A DNA stretch of 64,000 nt from Clostridium tepidiprofundi DSM 19306 (GTDB taxonomy: Bacteria; Bacillota; Clostridia; Clostridiales; Clostridiaceae), in contig NZ_LTBA01000001.1 in the NCBI RefSeq assembly GCF_001594005.1, positions 342,428-406,427 of the forward strand, given 5' to 3'. The position numbers were made by a program, and so were the translations under genes. The notes under the pieces were generated by a model, which was not told the DNA's origin, did not search any database, and worked only from the letters and a program-made list of their open reading frames with translations. Positions 34,342 to 43,590 of this stretch are shown one piece after another (position 1 is the stretch's first letter; each line of letters begins with the position of its first letter).

Positions 34342-34445
34342 TAAGGGGCTGTCGCACTAAGAGTAAATACTACAATATATTGTGCTAATATAAAATTCGC
34401 AAAACAATATATTGTATGTAAATTCCTTAATGCGACAACCCCTTA
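34342..34445. mobile_element. 104-bp MITE-like inverted repeat element
   Basis: Twenty-base ends TAAGGGGCTGTCGCACTAAG and TAAGGGGTTGTCGCATTAAG (inverted, two mismatches) enclose two copies of the palindrome ACAATATATTGT that also pair with each other. The GGGGCTGT ends resemble terminal repeats of IS5/IS1182-type transposons. It starts 14 bases after the LysM gene stop and could also terminate it. No coding capacity. Confidence 0.65.
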
Positions 34446-34710
34446 AGCTTCTAAAATCCTAATTTTCACTAGTTACTATATCCCTTTATATTCTTCATTT
34501 AACATAATACGATTTTTATCAATTCTACAAAACTCTCCCTTCTATAAGTAGGAGATTGAAGTTTTTTGCTTCAGGTGGAATAAAATATCCACCTGAAGTC
34601 TCTATATTTTGTTTCAGCAAAAAGAGTTCACTTTACTTCTATATGTTTATATTATATCATAATAATAAATAGTTTATCTCCACAATAATACAATCATTGG
34701 GGGAATTTTT
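34446..34710. other. Intergenic region before mgtC
   Basis: It holds the IS605-like relic copy E (34509-34632) and then AT-rich sequence with the GGGGGAA site of mgtC. No Mg-sensing M-box RNA is apparent. Confidence 0.5.
34509..34632 (+). repeat. IS605-like 3'-end / guide-RNA-like relic (copy E, fullest)
   Basis: Left to right: ATCAATTCTACAAAACTC, hairpin CTCCCTTCTATAAGTAGGAG, GATTGAAG, a long hairpin CTTCAGGTGGA and TCCACCTGAAG (34569-34598), TCTCTATA, hairpin TTTTG-TTTCAG-CAAAA (607-622) and terminal GAGTTCA. This structured string is the reference for copies A-D. It resembles the right ends of clostridial IS605/IS1341 elements, from which TnpB guide RNAs are made. No tnpB is near. Confidence 0.6.
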
Positions 34711-35358
34711 ATGAATTTTTATTTTACAATAATTATTAGGCTATTGTTATCTTGTATTCTTGGTGGTTTAATAGGAATTGAAAGGGAAATAAACAATAGA
34801 CCCGCCGGTCTAAGAACTCATATATTAGTCACAGTAGGTTCTACTTTAGTAATGCTTATATCTATGTATGGCTTTACATATGGCGATCCTTCAAGACTTG
34901 CAGCACAAGTAATAAGCGGTATAGGATTCTTAGGTGCTGGTACAATAATAAGAAACGGCAGTGACATTAGCGGTCTTACAACAGCTGCAAGCATATGGGT
35001 TAGTGGTGGAATTGGACTTGCTATTGGTAATGGTTTTTATTTCGGAGCTTGTTTTGCAACCGGTATAGTATTGTTTTCTCTGTTTTCTCTTGGATTTATT
35101 GAAAAGAAAATGTTTAGAAACAATTTAAAAAAAGTAAATATTCAATGCATAGATAGAAAAGGTCTTGTTGGCGAATTAGGACTGCTATTTTCTGAATACA
35201 ATATTTCAATAAAAGAATTAAAGCTTTCTAACACAAAAAGTAATGATTCTGGGAAAATAATGATAAGATTAGCATTAAAATTACCAAAAGATTTCGACAT
35301 AAAAATACTTGAATACGAATTGTATAAAATAAAGGGTATAGAAAAAATTATCTGTTAA
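34711..35358 (+). CDS. mgtC: MgtC/SapB family membrane protein
   Basis: This inner-membrane protein has about five hydrophobic helices in the first 150 residues and a C-terminal ACT-like cytoplasmic domain. The MgtC core GGLIGIEREINNRPAGLRTHILV, then QVISGIGFLGAGTIIRNG and GLTTAASIWVSGGIGLAIG is textbook. Members are linked to magnesium limitation and ATPase control; the action here is unknown. Monocistronic, with GGGGGAA upstream and a terminator after it. Confidence 0.9.
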   Translation: MNFYFTIIIRLLLSCILGGLIGIEREINNRPAGLRTHILVTVGSTLVMLISMYGFTYGDPSRLAAQVISGIGFLGAGTIIRNGSDISGLTTAASIWVSGGIGLAIGNGFYFGACFATGIVLFSLFSLGFIEKKMFRNNLKKVNIQCIDRKGLVGELGLLFSEYNISIKELKLSNTKSNDSGKIMIRLALKLPKDFDIKILEYELYKIKGIEKIIC

Positions 35359-35395
35359 AACAATTAGAGAACAGGAACACTGCTCTCTAATTGTT
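35359..35395. terminator. Terminator between mgtC and the GH18 gene
   Basis: Stem AACAATTAGAGAACAG and its near-complement around GGAACA, shared by two convergent genes. Confidence 0.78.
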
Positions 35396-37027
35396 ATTAT
35401 AATTTCTTAATACCTGAAGTAACTCATAGCTTGAGTATCCTATATTCCATGCTGCAACACCTTTTAAATCATATTTATTAGCCAAATCAATTCTCCACTT
35501 CATAGATTCCTTATCTTCAAGCCATATTTCATGTTTTAACAGAGAAGTTCTACTACTATCATAGTCATAATAAACTAAAACATTTTGCTTCGAGACTTTA
35601 TCATAATATATATAAGGTCTTTTAGATTCATCACTAAGTATTTTTTTGATATCATTCATAGTTTTAGTATGACATCCTACAGCTATTTTTTTTGATTCAT
35701 TTCCTTTAACAAGAGCAACTGCTTCTTTTTTAATATATGCAGTTTCATTATTATACATAACTTTATACCATTCTCCATCAAAAGATATAACACTAAACAA
35801 GTCGCCATATGCACATGATTTAATATTCTTGCTACTTTGACTCGGCTCTGAATAAAGCATTGTTCTAACATTACCAATAATTCGTTTGGTTACTACTACA
35901 GACTCAACTTTGGGTGAAGCTTCAACTTCTTGAAATTCTCGCATATAAAATGGTACCCCTAGTATTAATTTTTCGTTCGGAACCCCTAAATTCAATATTT
36001 TGTTTATGCCTTTTTCAACCCATGGATATGAACCAACCGAACCTGGATTTTTATCTCCTACCCAATGTTCATCATATGCCATAAACATAATATAATCAGC
36101 ATAATCAGCTAATGCAGCCCTATCATAACATTCAGAATACGCTGAATGAAGAACCGGTTCATTAACATCAACAGAAGTAATAACTCCTCTGCTTCGGAGT
36201 TTATCAGTTAATTTTTTTACAAATTGGCTATAGTTTTCTCTATTTTTCTTACCTAATGCCTCAAAATCGACATTGATACCTTTAAAATTGTATTTGTCTA
36301 TATAAGCAATCAATTGGTCAATAACTAAGTTTTCTACATCTTCGTTCTGAAAGAACTTGTCCATCTTATCTGCATAATCATCTAGCGAATTAGCTATGGA
36401 ACTTTTGTACATTCCTTGAAAACAGGGCCATATTTCGTATCCATTCATTCTAGCAATTTTTAAATAAGTTTCATCCATTTTTTCTGTAATACCAATAACA
36501 TTGCCATCCCTCCATTTAAGTTTAAACCATATAGGACTAATTACACTTATACCCGAGTAATCTGAACTATTCATTACTACATCATCTTTGGAATCATAAA
36601 AACTTTTATTTTTTTCTTTATTATAAACATAATTCCATGCTAAAACTATTTTATCATTAGTCTTATCAGAAGTTGTAAATACCATAGCAGTACTATCTTT
36701 CATATGATTACCATTTATATCTTTTATTCTATTGGAAACAAATAATGTATAAGTTTCATTTGATTTGTAACTATATTTTGGTGATACCGTGATCCACTTA
36801 CCATCATTCAATATTTCTAAGTCAATATCTACTCTATTCTTATTGCTATCAATCACATATATATTTTTATCATTAACTGTACTTTTATCAATTTGTTTGC
36901 TAAATTTTATAGTCCAAATCTTATTTATACTTACTCTATTTGATGCTTTCATTTCTTTAGCTTGTACACATATTGGAATCATCAAAATAATAAACACATA
37001 CATTAAAAAATATATCTTTTTCCTCAT
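35387..37027 (-). CDS. Secreted glycoside hydrolase family 18 protein with Ig-like and SH3 domains
   Basis: This exported enzyme is predicted to cut cell-wall or chitin-like glycans. Signal peptide residues 1-23 end at VQAKE. An Ig-like (SbsA/Big_5) domain follows (KIWTIKFSKQID, then GKWITVSPKYSYKSNETYTL). The GH18 domain spans about 130-545, with catalytic FKGINVDFEALG and substrate-site YADYIMFMAYDEHW. A bacterial SH3 insert lies at about 385-435 (YGDLFSVISFDGEWYKVMYN). This layout resembles spore-lytic GH18 enzymes such as SleL. The start is ATG 37027 behind GGAG; two upstream ATGs lack spacing. Confidence 0.86.
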   Translation of the reverse strand: MRKKIYFLMYVFIILMIPICVQAKEMKASNRVSINKIWTIKFSKQIDKSTVNDKNIYVIDSNKNRVDIDLEILNDGKWITVSPKYSYKSNETYTLFVSNRIKDINGNHMKDSTAMVFTTSDKTNDKIVLAWNYVYNKEKNKSFYDSKDDVVMNSSDYSGISVISPIWFKLKWRDGNVIGITEKMDETYLKIARMNGYEIWPCFQGMYKSSIANSLDDYADKMDKFFQNEDVENLVIDQLIAYIDKYNFKGINVDFEALGKKNRENYSQFVKKLTDKLRSRGVITSVDVNEPVLHSAYSECYDRAALADYADYIMFMAYDEHWVGDKNPGSVGSYPWVEKGINKILNLGVPNEKLILGVPFYMREFQEVEASPKVESVVVTKRIIGNVRTMLYSEPSQSSKNIKSCAYGDLFSVISFDGEWYKVMYNNETAYIKKEAVALVKGNESKKIAVGCHTKTMNDIKKILSDESKRPYIYYDKVSKQNVLVYYDYDSSRTSLLKHEIWLEDKESMKWRIDLANKYDLKGVAAWNIGYSSYELLQVLRNYNNN

Positions 37028-37254
37028 TGTCATCACTCCAAAACATAATTATATATTACATATTAGTAAACGTGATAATTTCTATAAACTTTAGATAAAA
37101 TCATCAATAATATCACATGTAATTTATGGTATTTTATTTTCTATATATTTCACTCTTAATTTCCCAATAATTATTATTAAAAAAAGACCCCAATATCTTC
37201 TCAAAATATAGAAAGATCTCTTGAGTCTTTTGGCATAAAATTATAGAAACAATA

Positions 37255-37602
37255 TTATTTCAAAAACATTAAAAACGTTGAAACCAACTGTTGAAGCTTT
37301 TCATCAGTGATTTTATCATCGCCTGATAATAAACAATTTCGAGAATAATTCTCTAGCAATAATCCTCCAACCTTATTTAAAGCTGAACGAACAGCTGCCA
37401 CCTGAACCAAAATATCCTTACAGCACGCCTCAGAAGATACCATTTTTTCAATACCTTTTACTTGTCCTTCAATTCTTCTAAGCCTAACTAGAATACTCTT
37501 TTGTAAATTATCATCCAAACCAAGTGTATTATAATCTATCTTTTCATTTTCTTCCAATTTCACATCTTTTTTTTCTTCTTTCATATCTTTTTTTTCTTCC
37601 AC
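37255..37602 (-). CDS. CsoR/RcnR-family repressor lacking the usual His
   Basis: This cytoplasmic helical repressor of the DUF156 family has the fingerprint RLRRIEGQVKGIEKMV and a Cys in ACCKDILVQVAAVRSAL. The second site reads ENYSRNC: the Cys is kept, but the His four residues earlier in Cu(I) sensors is Tyr. That fits persulfide sensors (CstR-like) better than a copper CsoR, though this is inference. It has a highly charged N-terminal extension. The start is GTG 37602, nine bases after TAGGAG. No copper or sulfur gene is adjacent. Confidence 0.8.
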   Translation of the reverse strand: MEEKKDMKEEKKDVKLEENEKIDYNTLGLDDNLQKSILVRLRRIEGQVKGIEKMVSSEACCKDILVQVAAVRSALNKVGGLLLENYSRNCLLSGDDKITDEKLQQLVSTFLMFLK

Positions 37603-38073
37603 GAATACCAACTCCTACTATGAAAATTATCACTAAATAATTAGTAAAATATTAATTTACTTTACAAATAACGAATAGATTATATCATTATAACTAAAAA
37701 CTTTCAACACAAACTTCAATTCGTTATATGCACAATACATTGTATACATATATTTTATATTAATATTCATCATAAGAATCTAAACCACAAATTGAAAATA
37801 AAAATAATTAACCCCGCTGTACCGTAAATAAGTTATTGTCTAAATCCAAACCCATTAAGTGGGTATCTCCTTCTCATTTCATGTTCTTATAATCAAAATA
37901 AGTATCATTCCACAAGAAGAGCTGGATTCCCAATTCATTTATGTTGATTCAACATAACTTAATATACAAATACAGCAGGACAACATACTCCTATATTCCT
38001 ATATTCCTATTATATGCTATAATTATATACATATTCACTTAAGAAATGATTTTCAAATTGAAAGGAGATTACA
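37603..38073. other. Intergenic region with a possible decayed transposon fragment
   Basis: Between the CsoR-type gene and the deacetylase gene, 37811-37951 read on the minus strand gives GIQLFLWNDTYFDYKNMK, a stop, then THLMGLDLDNNLFT. It may be a decayed gene, perhaps of a mobile element; I do not recognise it firmly. The remainder is AT-rich. A good AAAGGAG lies before 38074. Confidence 0.35.
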
Positions 38074-39072
38074 ATGAGATATTTTCCAAAAATAACTTGC
38101 GTAATGTATCATTATGTAAGAGAAATAAAACATTCTAGATTTCCAGAATTAAAAGGACTTGATATAAAACTTTTTGTTGAACAATTAAATTATCTAAAAA
38201 AATATTATACTATAATTTCAATGGAAGAAGCTATTGATGCTATTGAAAATGGATCAAAAATCCCCAATAATTCTATGCTTTTAACATTTGATGATGGATA
38301 TACTGATCATTATAAATATGTATTTCCAATATTAGATGAAATGAAATTAAAAGGTAGTTTTTTTATACCAGCAAAGGCTATACTCGAAAATAAAGTACTT
38401 GATGTGAACAAAATACATTTCATACTAGCTTCTGAAGATGATAAATCAAAACTTGTTAATGATATTTTTGAGCAACTTGATTTTTACAGAAAAGATTACA
38501 ACTTAAAATCAAATGAAGAATATTTTAAAAAATTAGCTATTGCCAATAGATATGATTCTAAAGAAATAATATTTATAAAGCGATTACTCCAAGTTGAACT
38601 TCAAGAAAACTTGAGAAAAAAAATATTAAACTATCTTTTTGAAAAATATATAGGAATGGATGAAAAAAGTTTTTCAAAAGAACTGTATGTAAACTCAAGT
38701 CAAATCAAATGCATGTATAGACATGGTATGCATATTGGCTCTCACAGCTATGATCATTGTTGGCTTAATAGCTTAAGCTTTCATGAACAAGAAAAGCAAG
38801 TAGATATGAGTTTGAAATTCTTAAAAGACATTGGCATTGATTTAACAAATTGGACTATGTGTTATCCATATAGTGGACACAATAAAAACACAATTGAAAT
38901 ACTTAAAAATAAAAATTGTAAACTAGCTTTTACAAGTGATGTTAATTTTGCTGACTTTAATGTGTGTAATAAACATGAAGTGCCAAGATTCGACACAAAT
39001 GATTTTCCTAAGGATAGATACGCTCCAAATAACATAAATAAATTGAAAGAAGTATGTAATTATAAATACTAG
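38074..39072 (+). CDS. Polysaccharide deacetylase (NodB domain)
   Basis: This is a carbohydrate esterase family 4 protein of 332 residues. It has the metal-binding TFDDGYTDHY motif (motif 1), the HSYDHCW motif 2 and a C-terminal CYPYSGHN motif 3 (variant). About 80 residues are inserted between motifs 1 and 2. There is no signal peptide, so it likely acts on a cytoplasmic or lipid-linked sugar. It is followed, 13 bases on, by a GNAT-like gene; the pair resembles sugar-modifying modules in capsule or glycan loci. Substrate unknown. Confidence 0.85.
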   Translation: MRYFPKITCVMYHYVREIKHSRFPELKGLDIKLFVEQLNYLKKYYTIISMEEAIDAIENGSKIPNNSMLLTFDDGYTDHYKYVFPILDEMKLKGSFFIPAKAILENKVLDVNKIHFILASEDDKSKLVNDIFEQLDFYRKDYNLKSNEEYFKKLAIANRYDSKEIIFIKRLLQVELQENLRKKILNYLFEKYIGMDEKSFSKELYVNSSQIKCMYRHGMHIGSHSYDHCWLNSLSFHEQEKQVDMSLKFLKDIGIDLTNWTMCYPYSGHNKNTIEILKNKNCKLAFTSDVNFADFNVCNKHEVPRFDTNDFPKDRYAPNNINKLKEVCNYKY

Positions 39073-39085
39073 TGAGGTAATGATT

Positions 39086-40102
39086 ATGTATGAAATACGT
39101 TTTTGCAAAATAAGTGAAGAAGAAAAACTATTAAACTTTCTGAAAGAAAATTGGAAAGAAGACCATATTTTCATTAAAAATAAAGAGCTTTTCAGATGGC
39201 AGCATTTAGATAGAATTAATAATAGAATTAATTTCGTTGTCGCTGAAAATAAAAATGACGGTGAATTCGATGCTATATTGGGTTTTATACCCTTTAAACA
39301 GTATGATAAAAATTTAAAAAATAATGATTTGTGGTATGCAATTTGGAAAATCAAAAAAGAAAAAACTCTTGGTAAAATAAGAGGTATTGATTTGCTCTTT
39401 TTTGTAGAAGATAAACTAAATTTAAATTCTTCTGCTGGAATTGGTATGAGCAAATACTCTGTTAAGTCTTTTACTCAAAATGGATTTACAATGGGTAAAT
39501 TAAGCCACTACTATTTATTAAATGAATCTTTATGTGAATATAAAATTGCTAAAATACCTCTTAACAGTTCACTTTCCCATACACCATATAGGAACACAAA
39601 TACAACAATACGCGAACTATATAACATTAGTGAACTTGAATCAATTAAAGAATTATATAAGCCATATAAATCACCAGCTTTTATTAAAAACAAATATTTA
39701 AATCATCCTGTTTATAGCTATAAGTTATATGGAATTTACTGTTTTAATAAGTTGTTGTCTGTGTTAGTTACAAGAAAAATATCAATATTAGATAGAAGCT
39801 GTATACGTATAATAGACATATATGGCAGGCTAAATAAAGTTGGTAATATTTCTGCTCAACTTCAAGAAATACTCAAAAAAGAAAATGCCGAGTACATAGA
39901 TTGCTACAATTATGGTATTGATGAGCAAATATTCACAACACTCGGATTCTTAAAAAAAGAGCATGATAATAACATTATAATACCAAATTACTTTGAACCT
40001 TTCGAGCAAAAAAATATTGAAATTATATGTGGACATAAGGGTAACTATGATGAATATGTTTTTTTTAAAGGTGATAGTGATCAAGATAGACCAAATATTT
40101 GA
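39086..40102 (+). CDS. GNAT-like acyltransferase, unknown substrate
   Basis: This 338-residue cytoplasmic protein appears to contain tandem acetyltransferase-like folds, such as FRWQHLDRIN, NFVVAENKNDGEFDAILGFIPF in the first half and SYKLYGIYCFNKLLSVLVTRK in the second. The tail ends FFKGDSDQDRPN, common to acyltransferases in surface-polysaccharide loci. ATG 39086 is seven bases after GTGAGGT; ATG 39080 is too close. It is likely coupled to the deacetylase and may re-acylate the freed amine; that is inference. Confidence 0.6.
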   Translation: MYEIRFCKISEEEKLLNFLKENWKEDHIFIKNKELFRWQHLDRINNRINFVVAENKNDGEFDAILGFIPFKQYDKNLKNNDLWYAIWKIKKEKTLGKIRGIDLLFFVEDKLNLNSSAGIGMSKYSVKSFTQNGFTMGKLSHYYLLNESLCEYKIAKIPLNSSLSHTPYRNTNTTIRELYNISELESIKELYKPYKSPAFIKNKYLNHPVYSYKLYGIYCFNKLLSVLVTRKISILDRSCIRIIDIYGRLNKVGNISAQLQEILKKENAEYIDCYNYGIDEQIFTTLGFLKKEHDNNIIIPNYFEPFEQKNIEIICGHKGNYDEYVFFKGDSDQDRPNI

Positions 40103-40161
40103 TAAAAAATTCTATTAATTATAGATTTTTTTAATCTAAATATTATTTTTCCGAAAAAATA

Positions 40162-40190
40162 TTGACTTTTTTTTGTAAGAGTGATACCAT
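40162..40190 (+). promoter_or_regulatory. Likely sigma-A promoter of abrB
   Basis: TTGACT, 17 bases, TACCAT preceded by TGA, about 45 bases upstream of the abrB ATG. Confidence 0.6.
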
Positions 40191-40232
40191 ATAACAGAGA
40201 TAAGGTCGAAATTTGTTTTAGGAGGTAACATA

Positions 40233-40481
40233 ATGAAATCTACAGGTATAGTGAGAAAAATTGATGAATTAGGAAGAATTGTAATTCCAATAGAGTTGAG
40301 AAGAACTTTGGACATTAACATAAAAGACTCTTTAGAAATATTCGTAGATGGCGAACAGATTATTTTAAAGAAATACAATCCTTCTTGTATATTCTGCGGA
40401 GATGCTAAAGATGTTGTACATTATAAAGGTAAAAACATATGTGAAGCTTGTTTAGCAGAATTAAGAAATAACGAAAAATAA
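40233..40481 (+). CDS. abrB: AbrB-family transition-state regulator
   Basis: This 82-residue DNA-binding protein has the SpoVT/AbrB swapped-hairpin domain: KSTGIVRKIDELGRIVIPIELR, then LDINIKDSLEIFVDGEQIIL. The C-terminus carries CIFCGD and CEACLAEL, a likely zinc knuckle common to clostridial members. It controls growth-to-stationary and sporulation genes in relatives. AGGAGG precedes ATG. Monocistronic with its own promoter and terminator. Confidence 0.92.
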   Translation: MKSTGIVRKIDELGRIVIPIELRRTLDINIKDSLEIFVDGEQIILKKYNPSCIFCGDAKDVVHYKGKNICEACLAELRNNEK

Positions 40482-40510
40482 AAAGTACAGCTTAAAAGCT
40501 GTACTTTTTA
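40481..40510. terminator. Terminator between abrB and aspS
   Basis: Stem AAAAGTACAGCTT/AAGCTGTACTTTT, loop AA, with T-run; shared by convergent genes. Confidence 0.88.
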
Positions 40511-40522
40511 TTTTTGTTATTT

Positions 40523-42313
40523 TTAGTTTTCATCAAGTTTACTGATTTCAATTCCTAATTCTTCTAATTGTTTGTAATCAACTATATTAGGTGCTTCAGA
40601 CATAGGACAGTAGGCATTCTGATTCTTAGGGAATGCAATAACATCTTTAATATTCTCTGTTCCTGATAAAAACATTATCAATCTATCAAGCCCATAAGCT
40701 ATACCACCATGTGGAGGTGGTCCATATTTAAATGCTTCAAGCAAGAAACCAAATCTCTCCCATGCTTTTTCTTGAGTAAATCCAAGTGCTTTAAACATTT
40801 TCTCTTGTATTTCAGTATTATGTATCCTAATACTTCCACCACCTAATTCTTCACCATTAAGTACAATATCATATGCTTTAGCTCTCACTCTTCCCGGATC
40901 TGTTTCCAAATACTGAATGTCTTCATCTTTAGGCATAGTAAATGGATGATGTTGTGCTACATATCTGTCTTCTTCTTCATCATACTCTAAAAGAGGGAAA
41001 TCTGTAATCCATACAAAATTAAACTCTTTATTGTCTTTCAATAATTCAAGCTGTTTTGCAAGTTCAAGTCTTAGAGCACCTAAAGCTTGAAGAACAACTC
41101 TATTTTTATCTGCAATAATTAATACTAAATCTCCTACTTTTGCTTCAGCTTTATCCAAAATTGCTTTTATATCGTCTTCTGAGAAGAACTTAGATATTGG
41201 AGACTTAATCTCATCTTCAGATTTATATGCAATCCATGCAAGTCCTTTAGCCTTGTATGTCTTAACAAACTCACCTAATTTATCTATTTTCTTTCTTCCC
41301 ATACCTGCACAATCTTTTGCAACAATTGCTCTTACAGAACCTCCTTCTGCAATAGCATTTTTAAATACTCCAAATTCACACTCTTTAACGACATCTGATA
41401 AATCTTTTATCTCCATACCAAATCTCAAATCAGGCTTATCTGAACCATATTTATTCATCGCCTCAGAATAAGACATTCTCTTAATTGGCAATTCAACATC
41501 TACATCCAAAATTTCCTTAAAAACTCTTTTAATAAGTCTTTCATTAATAGCAATAACATCGTCTTCTTCAACAAAAGACATTTCTATATCTATCTGAGTA
41601 AATTCAGGTTGTCTATTTGCTCTTAAATCTTCATCTCTAAAACATTTAACTATTTGGAAATATCTATCATAACCTGATACCATTAATAACTGCTTAAATA
41701 TTTGTGGTGATTGAGGCAAAGCATAAAATTTCCCTGGAAAATTTCTACTTGGTACCAAATAATCTCTTGCCCCTTCTGGAGTACTCTTTGTAAGCATAGG
41801 TGTTTCAATTTCTAAGAATCCATTTTCATCTAAAAAATCCCTAACAATTTTAGCAGTTTTATGTCTAATAATAAGCTTTTTCTGCATATCTGGTCTTCTT
41901 AAATCTAAATACCTATATTTTAACCTTACATTTTCAGCAGCATCTAAATTTTCTTTTATATATATTGGTGGAGTTTCAGATTCAGACAATATTTTGATCG
42001 ATTCTCCAAGCAATTCCACCTTACCAGTAGGCAATTTAGGATTAATAGACTGTCTTTCAACTAGTTTACCTGATATCGCTAAACAATATTCAGGCTTAAC
42101 CAAATCAGCTTTTTCAAAAGCCTCTTTATTGATTTCTTCACCAAAAACAACCTGAAGAATTCCTGTTCTATCCCTTAGATCTATAAAAACAAGGCCTCCT
42201 AAATTTCTTTTTCTCTGAACCCATCCCATTACTGTTATATTACTTCCAACATTGTTTTCTCTAGGTTCTCCACACATTATGGTTCTTTTTAGGCCATTTA
42301 GTGACTCTCCCAT
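40523..42313 (-). CDS. aspS: Aspartyl-tRNA synthetase
   Basis: This class II synthetase of 596 residues includes the bacterial GAD insert. The N-terminal OB anticodon domain has VMGWVQRKRNLGGLVFIDLRDRTG; motif 2 is FRDEDLRANRQPEFTQIDIEMSF; motif 3 is GIAYGLDRLIMFLSG. It lies 23 bases behind hisS in the same operon, the usual firmicute pair. Whether it also charges tRNA-Asn cannot be told here. Confidence 0.97.
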   Translation of the reverse strand: MGESLNGLKRTIMCGEPRENNVGSNITVMGWVQRKRNLGGLVFIDLRDRTGILQVVFGEEINKEAFEKADLVKPEYCLAISGKLVERQSINPKLPTGKVELLGESIKILSESETPPIYIKENLDAAENVRLKYRYLDLRRPDMQKKLIIRHKTAKIVRDFLDENGFLEIETPMLTKSTPEGARDYLVPSRNFPGKFYALPQSPQIFKQLLMVSGYDRYFQIVKCFRDEDLRANRQPEFTQIDIEMSFVEEDDVIAINERLIKRVFKEILDVDVELPIKRMSYSEAMNKYGSDKPDLRFGMEIKDLSDVVKECEFGVFKNAIAEGGSVRAIVAKDCAGMGRKKIDKLGEFVKTYKAKGLAWIAYKSEDEIKSPISKFFSEDDIKAILDKAEAKVGDLVLIIADKNRVVLQALGALRLELAKQLELLKDNKEFNFVWITDFPLLEYDEEEDRYVAQHHPFTMPKDEDIQYLETDPGRVRAKAYDIVLNGEELGGGSIRIHNTEIQEKMFKALGFTQEKAWERFGFLLEAFKYGPPPHGGIAYGLDRLIMFLSGTENIKDVIAFPKNQNAYCPMSEAPNIVDYKQLEELGIEISKLDEN

Positions 42314-42336
42314 ATAATATTTCCTCCTTTTACACT

Positions 42337-43590
42337 CTATTTATTTATAATATGACATATTCTATCTAAATCATGTAAACTTATGTCAATTTGTTCTCCA
42401 TTGTCCATTTTTTTAAATATAGCACTGTTATTTTCAATTTCGTTTTCACCTATTATAACAGAGTATTTAGCTTCTATTTTATTTGCATATTTCATTTGTC
42501 CTTTAACTTTTTTATTCATGTGATCACACTCACATTTTATTCCTCTATATCTAAGTTTATTAGCCAACCCTAGTGCAAATAATCTTCCTTTTTCTCCCAT
42601 AGAGCCAATGAACAAATCAATATAATTTTCTTTTGGTATTTCTATATTTTGCTCATCTAATGCAATCAATAATCTCTCAATTCCCATGCCAAATCCAACT
42701 GCTGGAACATCAGGTCCACCAATTTCTTTTATAAGATTATTGTATCTTCCCCCTCCACAAAGTGTGCTTCCATTACCATCGATAAATTCAAATACTGTTC
42801 TAGTATAATAATCTAGTCCCCTCACAATAAGAGTATCTACAGTAAACTCAATTTCAACAGCATTTAAATACTTCTCAAGCATATCAAAATGGTTTGCACA
42901 ATCATCACATACATAATCCAATATAGTAGGTGCTTCTTTTACAATTTCCTTGCAATTTTTATTTTTACAGTCCAATATTCTAAGAGGATTCTTTTCAAAT
43001 CTTGTCTTACATATTGGACAAAGTTCATCATATCTTGATGATAAATATTGCTTTAAAGCCTCATTGTACTTAGGTCTGCAATCAGGACAACCTATATTAT
43101 TAATTCTTAAAGATACTCCTCCTATACCTAATTCATCATAAACTCTTTTTATAATACTTATTACCTCAACATCAGCTGATGCATCATACGAACCAAATAT
43201 CTCAACTCCAAATTGATGATGTTGCCTTAGTCTTCCCTTCTGAACATTCTCATACCTAAAACATGGAGTAAAATAATATAACTTTGTTGGCTGTACATCA
43301 TTATACATGCTATTTTCAATAAAAGCTCTTGCTGCTGGTGCAGTTCCCTCTGGTTTCAATGTAATACTTCTTCCTGCTTTATCTTCAAATGTATACATTT
43401 CTTTTTGTACTACATCAGTAGTTTCTCCAACCCCTCTCTTAAAGAGTTCTGTTGACTCAAACATTGGAGTTCTTATTTCTCTACAACCATATGTAGAAGC
43501 AATTTTTCTTAATTTTTCCTCTAAATATTGCCATTTATATGAATTTTGTGGTAACAAGTCTTTTGTACCTTTTGGTGCTTTAATAGCCAC
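42337..43590 (-). CDS. hisS: Histidyl-tRNA synthetase
   Basis: This class II synthetase of 417 residues has motif 1 near [14 protein letters not shown], motif 2 in [21 protein letters not shown], the His-specific [16 protein letters not shown] and GGGRYNNL, and motif 3 [11 protein letters not shown] Cys-rich stretch ([17 protein letters not shown]) is typical of clostridial HisRS. GTG start with GGGAGGAG, overlapping hemZ by one base. No T-box is seen upstream. Confidence 0.97.
   Translation of the reverse strand: MAIKAPKGTKDLLPQNSYKWQYLEEKLRKIASTYGCREIRTPMFESTELFKRGVGETTDVVQKEMYTFEDKAGRSITLKPEGTAPAARAFIENSMYNDVQPTKLYYFTPCFRYENVQKGRLRQHHQFGVEIFGSYDASADVEVISIIKRVYDELGIGGVSLRINNIGCPDCRPKYNEALKQYLSSRYDELCPICKTRFEKNPLRILDCKNKNCKEIVKEAPTILDYVCDDCANHFDMLEKYLNAVEIEFTVDTLIVRGLDYYTRTVFEFIDGNGSTLCGGGRYNNLIKEIGGPDVPAVGFGMGIERLLIALDEQNIEIPKENYIDLFIGSMGEKGRLFALGLANKLRYRGIKCECDHMNKKVKGQMKYANKIEAKYSVIIGENEIENNSAIFKKMDNGEQIDISLHDLDRICHIINK

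Noticed and set aside
34640..34710. M-box magnesium riboswitch upstream of mgtC
   Set aside because: The leader is short and AT-rich, with none of the conserved M-box stems.
38923..39453. A 176-codon minus-strand frame
   Set aside because: Overlaps two supported plus-strand genes; composition is typical of an antisense shadow.
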